Shown: piece by piece, positions 1-5,400 of the stretch | How positions within the stretch are numbered: position 1 is the stretch's first letter | Layout: each line of letters starts with the position of its first letter | Source: an uncultured bacterium | GTDB taxonomy: Bacteria > UBA4055 | Direction of reading: 5' to 3' | Length of the DNA: 12,365 bases | Assembly (NCBI GenBank): GCA_937873545.1 | Contig: CALMWI010000342.1 | Location: 1-12,365 of the forward strand | The notes under the pieces: model-generated | What the model saw: only the letters and a program-made list of their open reading frames with translations | Told to the model about the DNA's origin: nothing | The model's database searches: none | Position numbers and translations under genes: made by a program

Positions 1-345
1 CCTGATCGTTCCTATAGGTTCGGAGCTGAAAATACTTTCGTCAAGATTGTAGTCTATAAACCATTTCGCCTCAGTATCCACTATGAAATCTATCTTCGCA
101 TCGCTGATCGTAGCTATTCCCGGCAGATTAACTGAAGACCCGTCGGTCTGAACCCCGCCTGAAAAAATATCGTCGATGTTCTTAAGAAAATATGAAACAG
201 GTATCCTTTCATCCACATCGTTCCCGAGAAAATCTATTCCTGAAAGCGATACGAATTTTATATTCGGGTTCCTGATGATAAAATCATTCAGCGCCGTTTT
301 CGTCTTGAGTTCGTCTTTTACAAAGTAGCAAAGCTTATTCATCAT
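1..345 (-). CDS. glnA: Glutamine synthetase, N-terminal part (runs off left edge)
   Basis: This is the first 115 codons of a glutamine synthetase, which makes glutamine from glutamate, ammonia and ATP in the cytoplasm. The visible part is the N-terminal beta-grasp domain. It contains KFVSLSGIDFLGNDVDERIP (about residues 30-49), then QTDGSSVNLPGIATISDAKI (66-85), and later KWFIDYN and GTIR. The DGSS/LPGIA pattern with a TDGSS core matches the clostridial/fusobacterial type of GlnA as I remember it. The catalytic barrel lies outside the window. Two adjacent ATGs are possible (345 or 342). I chose 345 because AAGGAA sits 6 nt upstream on the minus strand. The gene follows the nuclease stop by 15 nt, so co-transcription is likely. 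Family assignment is confident; the substrate is inferred from family. Confidence 0.85.
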   Translation of the reverse strand, partial: MMNKLCYFVKDELKTKTALNDFIIRNPNIKFVSLSGIDFLGNDVDERIPVSYFLKNIDDIFSGGVQTDGSSVNLPGIATISDAKIDFIVDTEAKWFIDYNLDESIFSSEPIGTIR

Positions 346-360
346 GATAATTTCCTTTTT

Positions 361-1008
361 TTACGGTTTACACGATTTACAGGGTTTGTAATCCTGTTTA
401 AGCGCATCCTCGCGTGATTTAAAATATACCTTATTGCTGTTCGGTATCTTCTTCCCCCATTCGCAATACAGCGTATGGAATTTGCCTGATCCGGAACCGA
501 CATAATTTCCTGTAACGGACGGCGCGGTGGTATCATTGCTTCCGCCGTGCCTGAAATCCCAGGGAGGCACAGGATCTTTTCCGGCCCAGAGACCAATTCG
601 CTTTGTCCGGGCTGTAGCTTCCATATCGGCAAGTCTTTTTTCAGAATTATATCTTTTAAAATGCCATGCATAGCCTGCTTTTAATATCTCTTCGTTCAGA
701 ACTTTACCGTCAGGCAGAATAACTTTCGCGATCAGTCTGTCATACTTATCTTTATCAGATATAATCGCTTTAACCGTCTTTCCGAAACATAATGAAGAAG
801 TAAATTCTTTCGCTTTCTGTCCGAAATCCTGCCTTTTTTCGGGACAGTCTATGCCGTCGAGCCTTATAGTAACCGGCATTTTAGCTTTTAAAATCTCTAT
901 CGTGTCGCCGTCTTTAACGGTTATTACTTTTCCGGTAATCTCATAACAGAAGCACGCACCCGCCAGAAGTATGACCGCGGTAAGAACTATTTGCATCAGG
1001 TTTTTCAT
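361..1008 (-). CDS. Secreted staphylococcal-type (thermonuclease) nuclease with C-terminal Zn-binding module
   Basis: A 215-residue exported SNase-fold phosphodiesterase, expected to cut DNA or RNA outside the cytoplasm in a Ca2+-dependent way. Residues 1-22 are a signal peptide; LAGAC (15-19) is only a poor lipobox, so lipidation is uncertain. The OB-fold nuclease core spans about 23-145. Aligned by eye with S. aureus nuclease, D33 and D35 match D19/D21, R49 matches R35, D54 matches D40, E57 matches E43 and R91 matches R87, so all main catalytic residues are present. A Gly/Ser/Thr linker (about 155-176) leads to a short module with H178, C182, C210 and C213 (HxxxC...CxxC), like the Ada-type metal-binding tail common on bacterial SNases. 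No clear Shine-Dalgarno precedes the ATG. The gene lies just upstream of glnA on the same strand, without an obvious functional link. Confidence 0.9.
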   Translation of the reverse strand: MKNLMQIVLTAVILLAGACFCYEITGKVITVKDGDTIEILKAKMPVTIRLDGIDCPEKRQDFGQKAKEFTSSLCFGKTVKAIISDKDKYDRLIAKVILPDGKVLNEEILKAGYAWHFKRYNSEKRLADMEATARTKRIGLWAGKDPVPPWDFRHGGSNDTTAPSVTGNYVGSGSGKFHTLYCEWGKKIPNSNKVYFKSREDALKQDYKPCKSCKP

Positions 1009-1016
1009 AAGGCGGT

Positions 1017-1045
1017 AATATAAGGAAAATACTTAGATAATACAA
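1017..1045 (-). promoter_or_regulatory. Possible promoter for the nuclease gene (near-leaderless)
   Basis: On the minus strand TTGTAT (1045-1040), a 17-nt spacer and TATATT (1022-1017) resemble -35 and -10 boxes; the -10 is 5/6 and the -35 only 3/6. The -10 ends 8 nt before the nuclease ATG, so transcription would start at or next to the start codon. This fits the absence of a Shine-Dalgarno there. In AT-rich DNA such matches arise by chance, so this is weak. Confidence 0.25.
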
Positions 1046-1101
1046 AATACTTTACCGAAGCACTTTTATACATCGACCATGTATAATACATATACTACTA
1101 T

Positions 1102-1197
1102 GTTACAATGTCGCACCCAAGTCGGGTGCGACGGGAAAAGTAGCAAAAGTAGTAGGCGGTAAGTGGTTTCAATCCACGCACCCGCGCTGCGTGTGAC
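1102..1197. CRISPR. Remnant CRISPR-like pair: two degenerate type I-C-like repeats around a 33-nt spacer
   Basis: The right element (1166-1197, 32 nt) begins GTTTCAATCCACGCACCC, the hallmark sequence of type I-C CRISPR repeats in reverse orientation; its last third is diverged (ends GTGTGAC). The left element (1102-1132, 31 nt) aligns in the same orientation with one gap: it begins GTTACAATG, shares CGCACCC, and ends CGGGTGCGAC, the expected I-C end. It also forms a 9-bp hairpin (GTCGCACCC / GGGTGCGAC with loop AAGTC, 1110-1132). The 33 nt between them (1133-1165) are a normal spacer length. No cas genes are in the window. A third, much weaker match (CAATCAACGC) lies near 1239-1248. This could be a decayed array end or an off-locus mini-array; chance similarity is less likely but possible. 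Confidence 0.5.
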
Positions 1198-1294
1198 ATA
1201 CGAGTAATTAAGTAACAAAATAATCAAAAGTTAGAAAACAATCAACGCTAATATACTATTTCAAGGAACAAATCTTTAGTAATAAATCAGACAT

Positions 1295-1680
1295 TTATAT
1301 GTATCTTTCAATTATTTCATTAGTGCTAACTTCAATATCAAAGACTGTTTTGAAATGCTTAGCAATTAAATATGAAATCATCCTACCAATTAGCTTGAAT
1401 CTTTCAACTGCGAGCAATGAACCTGCCGTTGAGTGGTCAGGTCCTTTTTGTTTATTATTTGAATTCTCGTAATCCCCGTCTTCCCAATCATTGCATAATT
1501 TTATATTATTTTGGAATTCTGGGTTGTTTTTTCCTTGTAATTTTCATCCGGCTCGCTTAATATCAGCATATCTGTTTCGCCGTTTGCGAATCTTTCAAGA
1601 TTTTTCTCAAAATTTTCGTATGCCTTTAGTGCTTCGGTCTTTTCTTTATTCGATTGACTTCCATTCATAGTACACTCCAT
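1295..1680 (-). pseudogene. Small gene of unknown function split by a one-base shift in a poly-A run
   Basis: I do not recognise this protein. The upstream half starts MECTMNGSQSNKEK at 1680, with AAAAGG 6-7 nt upstream (1692-1687), and stops at 1501. In the next frame, coding continues without a stop to 1295 and reads like real protein: it includes NNPEFQNNIKLCNDWEDGDY, then GPDHSTAGSLLAVERFKLIG, then a helical C-terminus ending in EIIERYI. The frames meet at a run of six A (minus strand; T run at 1527-1532). One extra A would give a continuous 128-residue product. The intact form would be soluble, with a charged N-terminal helix, an acidic middle and a hydrophobic helix, and no signal peptide. 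The cause may be a sequencing or assembly error, a true mutation, or phase variation. An alternative start at 1713 is less likely, because it lies inside a hairpin. Confidence 0.5.
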
Positions 1681-1700
1681 CAATAACCTTTTATCAGATT

Positions 1701-1719
1701 CGGGGGATGCCATCCCCCG
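1701..1719. repeat. 9-bp-arm palindrome upstream of the small broken gene
   Basis: CGGGGGATG (1701-1709) and CATCCCCCG (1711-1719) are perfect inverted repeats around one central base. On the minus strand this hairpin would lie about 9 nt upstream of the AAAAGG ribosome-binding site of the small gene, so it could act on translation or as an attenuator. On the plus strand it is followed by TTTT and looks like a terminator, but no plus-strand gene ends here. Confidence 0.5.
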
Positions 1720-1758
1720 TTTTGTGCGTAAAGCGTAATTTTATGTATCTGTATTATC

Positions 1759-1784
1759 CAAACCCGTCGAATTCGACGGGTTTG
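1759..1784 (-). terminator. Perfect 26-bp palindrome just after yhcG, terminator-like
   Basis: CAAACCCGTCGAA is followed directly by its exact reverse complement, giving a 26-bp perfect palindrome centred between 1771 and 1772. It lies 17 nt past the stop of the YhcG-family gene. An A-tract precedes and three T follow the G/C stem, so it could be a weak bidirectional terminator. The T tract is short, so a protein-binding operator or recombination site is also possible. Confidence 0.4.
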
Positions 1785-1800
1785 AAATTTTGATATTTAT

Positions 1801-2991
1801 TCATTTAACTTTCCGTTTCTTATTATTTGAATTGCCCTTTCTGAGTTCAAATACTTGTCTGGTCTTTTCAATTTCGACTACGAGAGCTTTTTCGTCGGGC
1901 AGCAACATCATGTATTCGCTAGCCATTACTTTGTTGGGAAGTCCGTCAAGCGCGTATTTTGCTAGATCGTGACCTTTTTCTGCGCATAATATCAGTCCGA
2001 CAGGCGGATTTTCGTCTTCGTTAGTCCAGTTTTCTTTTGCATAGTTCAGGTAAGTATGCATTTGTCCGCTGTCCGCATAGGTAAATTTCCCGAGCTTAAA
2101 ATCGATCAGAACGAGACATCTCAGCCTTCTGTGATAAAAAACAAGGTCAACTTTGTACCACGAATCATCAATTCGCAGCCTTTTCTGACGGCCGACAAAA
2201 GTGAAATCAGTTCCAAGTTCGAGCAGAAATACCTCCAGCTTATGAATAATTCTCTCTTCAAGATCATTTTCAGAATATTCATTCTTCAGCGTTAGAAATT
2301 CAAGAACAAAAGGACTTTTTATTTCTTCTTCCGGGGATAAAATTTCACTGTCAAGCGGCTTTGAACCTTTCTTTAGCATAGCAGATTTATTTTTAGAAAG
2401 TGCTGTCCGTTCATAAAACATTGACGATATCTGCCTGTCAAGCTGCCTTTCTGACCATCCACCCCGCAAAGCTTCTGTTTCATAAAAATCTCTGGCATTC
2501 GGATTTTTTACCGATAATAGCCTAACATAATGCGACCACGGTAGTTTGAAAAAAACTGAAATACTCCTCAATTCAAATTTTTCAGACACTGTCTGTAAAA
2601 TCTCTGTCTTGCAATCTTCGAGCTTATCTAATTTTTCAGACGGCGTCTGAAAAATCTTTTTTGCAGGCCATGTCGAATAGAACTTCCTCATTTGGCTCAA
2701 GTTTACAGTACCAAAACCTCTTCCAGCTCTGGCAGTAAGATCAAAAGAAAGCCTTTTTATTACTTCTTTTCCGTACTCCGCTCTGTCACTGCCTTTCTGC
2801 TCAAACTCAACAATCCTCCGCCCGATTTCCCAATAAGTCGCAGTTATTATACTGTTGATTGCTCTCACTGAAGTTCTTCTCGCTTCTTCTATAAGATTTA
2901 AAACTCCCTGAAACATTGAATCGTAATTATTTTCTAATTCCCCCGATTTCGCTGGAATTAAAACCTTTTCTTTTTTCATTTCACTTTCCAT
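1801..2991 (-). CDS. YhcG/DUF1016-family PDDEXK nuclease
   Basis: A 396-residue protein of the YhcG (DUF1016) family, predicted PDDEXK-fold nucleases that are spread by horizontal transfer and often sit near restriction-modification or defence genes; their precise substrate is not settled. The N-terminal helical domain (about 25-200) carries ATYWEIGRRIVEFEQKG, GFGTVNLSQMRKFY and PWSHYVRLL. The C-terminal nuclease domain (about 225-380) has E246, D282 (VDLVFYHR), D297-x-K299 (IDFKLG) and Q310, which fit the PDDEXK core. Residues 113-139 hold two copies of a QT(P/V)SEK peptide encoded by palindromic DNA repeats. The tail is lysine-rich. Starts at M1 (2991, AGAAGG 8 nt upstream) and M5 (2979) are both possible. 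M5 forms an ATGA overlap with the stop of a 24-codon upstream ORF, which suggests coupling. No partner nuclease or methylase is in the window. Confidence 0.88.
   Translation of the reverse strand: MESEMKKEKVLIPAKSGELENNYDSMFQGVLNLIEEARRTSVRAINSIITATYWEIGRRIVEFEQKGSDRAEYGKEVIKRLSFDLTARAGRGFGTVNLSQMRKFYSTWPAKKIFQTPSEKLDKLEDCKTEILQTVSEKFELRSISVFFKLPWSHYVRLLSVKNPNARDFYETEALRGGWSERQLDRQISSMFYERTALSKNKSAMLKKGSKPLDSEILSPEEEIKSPFVLEFLTLKNEYSENDLEERIIHKLEVFLLELGTDFTFVGRQKRLRIDDSWYKVDLVFYHRRLRCLVLIDFKLGKFTYADSGQMHTYLNYAKENWTNEDENPPVGLILCAEKGHDLAKYALDGLPNKVMASEYMMLLPDEKALVVEIEKTRQVFELRKGNSNNKKRKVK
2577..2601. repeat. In-frame palindromic repeat, copy 1 (inside yhcG)
   Basis: A 25-bp palindrome with one arm mismatch, beginning ATTTTTCAGACA and centred on C2589. 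On the minus strand it encodes ILQTVSEKF (residues 131-139 of the YhcG-family protein). It has the same length, arms and reading phase as the second copy 54 bp away. Confidence 0.75.
2631..2655. repeat. In-frame palindromic repeat, copy 2 (inside yhcG)
   Basis: A perfect 25-bp palindrome: ATTTTTCAGACG, a central G2643, and CGTCTGAAAAAT. On the minus strand it encodes IFQTPSEKL (residues 113-121). It contains GCCGTCTGAA on the minus strand, identical to the 10-base core of the Neisseria DNA uptake sequence. That identity probably reflects coincidence or distant origin, since no other copies were seen in this window. Confidence 0.75.
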
Positions 2992-3050
2992 ATTTTCGAC
3001 CTTCTAAAGATAATTGTTCTTTTTGGATTTTCAAACTTTATTATTGCCAT
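2976..3050 (-). CDS. Short basic leader ORF overlapping the yhcG start
   Basis: A 24-codon ORF beginning MAIIKFENPKR and ending in RSKIWKVK. A strong AAAGGAG (3064-3058) lies 7 nt before its ATG, a better ribosome-binding site than that of the YhcG gene. It is in a different frame from yhcG and overlaps it by 16 nt. Its TGA overlaps the ATG of yhcG codon 5 as ATGA (2976-2979), the usual arrangement for translational coupling. It could be a leader peptide controlling yhcG, the remains of a longer N-terminus after a frameshift, or chance. No family is recognised. Confidence 0.4.
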   Translation of the reverse strand: MAIIKFENPKRTIIFRRSKIWKVK

Positions 3051-3214
3051 AAATCCGCTCCTTTCCCGTTGCATACAGATAAAGATACAATAGATCAGTG
3101 TCATCTAGTGACCCTCAAGTATTTTTTTTTATTTATTTTAACTTTTTTAACCATAACTAATCGTTTGATTAAAGTATGTTTTTTTCATAAATTACGACCC
3201 TTGAAAGGAGAATT
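3051..3214. other. Divergent intergenic region between yhcG leader and moaA
   Basis: This AT-rich stretch must hold the promoters for both directions. Toward moaA there is a plausible -35/-10 pair, listed separately. Toward yhcG, TTGAGG on the minus strand near 3118 has no convincing -10 at proper spacing. The T-rich tract at 3122-3150 may be an upstream element. No molybdate-riboswitch structure with conserved loops was recognised by eye. Confidence 0.5.
3165..3193 (+). promoter_or_regulatory. Candidate promoter of the moa operon
   Basis: TTGATT (3165-3170), a 17-nt spacer and TAAATT (3188-3193) resemble sigma-70 boxes (4/6 each) about 20 nt ahead of the moaA ATG. The strong AAAGGAG at 3204-3210, 4 nt from the ATG, supports translation starting at 3215. 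The promoter itself is a by-eye match in AT-rich DNA. Confidence 0.35.
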
Positions 3215-4015
3215 ATGAAAGACCGGTTCGGGAGAGATATCACATATTTAAGAATATCCGTTACGGACAGATGCAATCTGAGATGCACTTACTGCATGCC
3301 TGAAGAAGGTGTAGAGTGCCTGACCCATTCCGACCTTCTTACCTTTGAAGAGATCACAGATTTTACTAAATGCGCCGTAAGTCTGGGTATAAACAAAGTG
3401 CGTCTTACCGGCGGAGAACCACTCGTAAGAAAAGGAATAACCGAACTCGTGCGGATGATCTGGAACATTGAAGGCGTAAAAGACCTGTCGATGACGACCA
3501 ACGCAGTTCTATTAAAGCAGTTCGCCGGACCGCTGAAAGAAGCCGGACTTAAGAGACTTAATATCAGTCTTGACACGGTTGACCGCGATAAATTCATTCA
3601 AATATCAAGAAAAGACCTGCTTTCCGATGTGCTTGAAGGCATAGATGAGGCTATATATTGCGGGTTTGATAAAATAAAGCTGAACTGCGTGGTCGAAAAG
3701 AGCAGAAATGAGCCTAATGCGCTTGCAGTAGCGGAATATGCAAAATCGAAAGGACTTGATGTAAGATTTATACGCACAATGAACCTTGATACAGGCGAAT
3801 TCTGGGTGGTTGACGGCGGGATAGGCGGGGACTGCTCTATATGCAACAGGATCAGACTTTCTGCTAAAGGCGATGTACTCCCGTGTCTTTTCTCGGATAT
3901 CGGCTTTTCAGTCAGAGAATTTGGAGCCTGCGAAGCTATAAAGATGGCTGTTGAAAGTAAACCGCAGAAAGGCACTTTAAGCAGATCTCATGAATTTTAT
4001 AATGTCGGAGGATAG
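3215..4015 (+). CDS. moaA: GTP 3',8-cyclase MoaA, short form
   Basis: A radical SAM enzyme that, with MoaC, converts GTP to cyclic pyranopterin monophosphate, the first step of molybdenum-cofactor synthesis in the cytoplasm. The N-terminal cluster motif C20-x3-C24-x2-C27 (CNLRCTYC) binds the SAM-linked 4Fe-4S cluster. GGEP (66-69) and NISLD (116-120) are core radical SAM motifs. The second cluster is ligated by C207, C210 and C224 (CSICNRIRLSAKGDVLPC), with R212 and R214 in the usual GTP-binding positions. The protein ends in the conserved GG tail (NVGG). At 266 residues it is about 55-60 shorter than usual MoaA (about 320-330). The missing part lies between RFIRTMN (184-190) and C207. All catalytic elements remain, so it is probably a natural short subtype. 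It leads a four-gene operon, and its stop is 1 nt before moaC. Confidence 0.93.
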   Translation: MKDRFGRDITYLRISVTDRCNLRCTYCMPEEGVECLTHSDLLTFEEITDFTKCAVSLGINKVRLTGGEPLVRKGITELVRMIWNIEGVKDLSMTTNAVLLKQFAGPLKEAGLKRLNISLDTVDRDKFIQISRKDLLSDVLEGIDEAIYCGFDKIKLNCVVEKSRNEPNALAVAEYAKSKGLDVRFIRTMNLDTGEFWVVDGGIGGDCSICNRIRLSAKGDVLPCLFSDIGFSVREFGACEAIKMAVESKPQKGTLSRSHEFYNVGG

Positions 4016-4016
4016 T

Positions 4017-4472
4017 ATGACCAAAAAGTTTTCACATACGGACGAACAGGGAAGAGCGAACATGGTCGATGTCGGCGATAAGCCCGATATGATAAGAACC
4101 GCTGAAGCTGAGGGGAAGATACTTCTGTCGAAAGAAGCCTTAAAGCTGATTCTGGAAAATAAAAATAAAAAAGGCGCTGTTCTGACTACTGCCCAGATAG
4201 CGGGTATAATGGGCGGAAAAAAAACTTCCGAACTTATACCTTTATGCCATCCTCTGAATATAAACAAACTTGATGTTACTACTGAGCTTGTTGAAGACGG
4301 AGTAGTCGTGAAAAGTTTTGCAAAATGCACAGGAAAAACTGGGATCGAAATGGAAACGCTCACAGCCGTAAATATCGCCCTTCTGACGATTTACGATATG
4401 TGCAAAGCTGTTGATAAAAAAATGATAATTACAGATATAAAGCTGATCTCTAAAACCAAGGATAAAATATAA
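4017..4472 (+). CDS. moaC: Cyclic pyranopterin monophosphate synthase MoaC
   Basis: Acts on the MoaA product 3',8-cH2GTP to form cyclic pyranopterin monophosphate. I chose the ATG at 4017 (MTKKFSHTDEQGRANMVDVG, 151 residues) because a GGAG at 4007-4010 lies 6 nt upstream and the product aligns with the normal family start. An upstream ATG at 3990 would add a tail overlapping moaA. Family motifs are complete: TTAQIAGIMGGKKTSELIPL followed by CHPL (57-80), and GIEMETLTAVNIALLTIYDM followed by CKAVDK (109-134), which includes D127 and the lysines of the active site. MoaC normally forms a hexamer. It starts 1 nt after the moaA stop, and its stop overlaps the next start (TAATG). Confidence 0.95.
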   Translation: MTKKFSHTDEQGRANMVDVGDKPDMIRTAEAEGKILLSKEALKLILENKNKKGAVLTTAQIAGIMGGKKTSELIPLCHPLNINKLDVTTELVEDGVVVKSFAKCTGKTGIEMETLTAVNIALLTIYDMCKAVDKKMIITDIKLISKTKDKI

Positions 4473-4915
4473 TGCAGACCGGAAAAATTAAGGCGATATG
4501 CATATCGGAAAAAAAAGGAACGGAAAAACATTCAGTTCCTTCGGCGGAGATAAATGACAAAGGTATCCTAAGTGATGCTCACGCAGGGGACTGGCACAGG
4601 CAGATAAGCCTGCTCTCTTATGATGAAGTCAGAAAGTTCAAGAATGCCAATCCGCATGTAAAGATCGAGGACGGGGCATTCGGTGAAAATCTTCTTATAG
4701 AAGGCATCGATCTCTGCAAACCCAAGATCGGCGATAAAGTTACTATAGGTGAAGTCGAACTGGAGATCACTCAGATCGGAAAGGACTGTCACGGCGACGG
4801 ATGTACCATCTACAGGGCTGTAGGCAAATGCATCATGCCGAAAACAGGGATCTTTACAAAAGTAATAAAGCCGGGTATTATAAAAACCGGCGATGAGGTG
4901 AAATATTTTGATTAA
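4472..4915 (+). CDS. MOSC-domain protein
   Basis: A 147-residue stand-alone MOSC domain (named for the Moco sulfurase C-terminal domain), a family thought to bind molybdenum cofactor or carry sulfur to it. Visible motifs are GDWHRQISLLSYDEV (39-53), the FGENLLIEGI stretch (70-79) and GDKVTIGEVELEITQIG (87-103). The C-terminal cysteine cluster C106, C111 and C120 includes the conserved CTIYRAVGKCIMPKTGIFTK segment. It starts at an ATG overlapping the moaC stop by 1 nt, with AAGGA at 4458-4462, and overlaps mogA by 8 nt. Position within a moaA-moaC-MOSC-mogA operon is common in anaerobic bacteria and supports a late role in cofactor maturation or delivery. The exact reaction is unknown. Confidence 0.9.
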   Translation: MQTGKIKAICISEKKGTEKHSVPSAEINDKGILSDAHAGDWHRQISLLSYDEVRKFKNANPHVKIEDGAFGENLLIEGIDLCKPKIGDKVTIGEVELEITQIGKDCHGDGCTIYRAVGKCIMPKTGIFTKVIKPGIIKTGDEVKYFD

Positions 4916-5399
4916 ACCGGAAAAGATACAGATCATAACCTTAAGTGACAGGGCTTTTAAAGGAATTTACGCAGACCTGAGCGGACCGAAGATAAAAGAG
5001 CTGCTTGAAGAGCATTATCCAGGCAGAAATGTCGAGATAAATATAGAGATAATTCCGGATGACAAAGAAATGCTTCATAAAGCACTTGAAAAAGCTGTCG
5101 AATCCGGAGTCGATGCGGTCTTCACGACGGGAGGAACAGGAGTAGGACCGAGAGATATCACGCCGGAAGTTGTGACAGAATTTGCGGATAAACTCCTGCC
5201 CGGGATCATGGATCACATACGGATAAAATACGGTTCTATCAACCCGAACGCCCTTTTATCTAGAAGCGTAGCAGGAGTTAAAGAAAAGACCCTGATCTAC
5301 TCGCTTCCGGGCAGCGTCAGGGCCGTTGATGAATATATGAATGAAATCTTAGTTACAATAGACCATCTCTTCAAAATGCTTTACGGAGAAGGACATTAA
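4908..5399 (+). CDS. mogA: Molybdopterin adenylyltransferase, MogA/MoaB family
   Basis: A 163-residue MoaB/Mog-fold protein that adenylylates molybdopterin with ATP before molybdate insertion by MoeA. Conserved elements are TLSDRAFKGIYADLSGPKIK (11-30), TTGGTGVGPRDITPEVV (73-89) with the family Asp at D83, LLSRSVAGV (116-124) and LPGSVRAVDEY (133-143). The start is a TTG at 4908, chosen because GAGG at 4895-4898 lies 9 nt upstream and the N-terminus then matches the family. The gene overlaps the MOSC gene by 8 nt and ends 1 nt before the convergent propeller gene. MogA and MoaB are close paralogues, so the symbol is by function rather than certain orthology. Confidence 0.9.
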   Translation: MIKPEKIQIITLSDRAFKGIYADLSGPKIKELLEEHYPGRNVEINIEIIPDDKEMLHKALEKAVESGVDAVFTTGGTGVGPRDITPEVVTEFADKLLPGIMDHIRIKYGSINPNALLSRSVAGVKEKTLIYSLPGSVRAVDEYMNEILVTIDHLFKMLYGEGH

Positions 5400-5400
5400 C

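Noticed and set aside
342..671. Minus-strand 109-residue frame inside the nuclease gene
   Set aside because: It lies wholly in an alternate frame over the SNase coding region, whose catalytic and zinc motifs are intact, and over the start of glnA.
1079..1091. ATGTATAATACAT as a promoter or operator
   Set aside because: The palindrome contains TATAAT, but no -35 box stands at suitable spacing and no gene start follows on the plus strand.
1230..1261. Third CRISPR repeat after 1197
   Set aside because: Only CAATCAACGC resembles the repeat core; the hairpin half and both ends are missing, so it may be chance.
1527..1532. Programmed -1 ribosomal frameshift joining the two halves of the small gene
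   Set aside because: The run reads GAA AAA ACA in the upstream frame, so the canonical A AAA AAC heptamer is not in the right phase, and I see no clear downstream stimulatory hairpin. A homopolymer indel is simpler.
2631..2655. Neisseria DNA uptake sequence (GCCGTCTGAA) as evidence of recent transfer from Neisseria
   Set aside because: The match is part of a palindrome that has a second, diverged copy in the same phase, and no further copies were seen in the window. Codon use looks like the neighbours, so recent neisserial origin is not supported.
2916..3218. Plus-strand 100-residue reading frame across the yhcG-moaA gap
   Set aside because: It is Phe/Leu-rich, lacks a ribosome-binding site, overlaps the start of yhcG antisense, and covers the promoter region of moaA.
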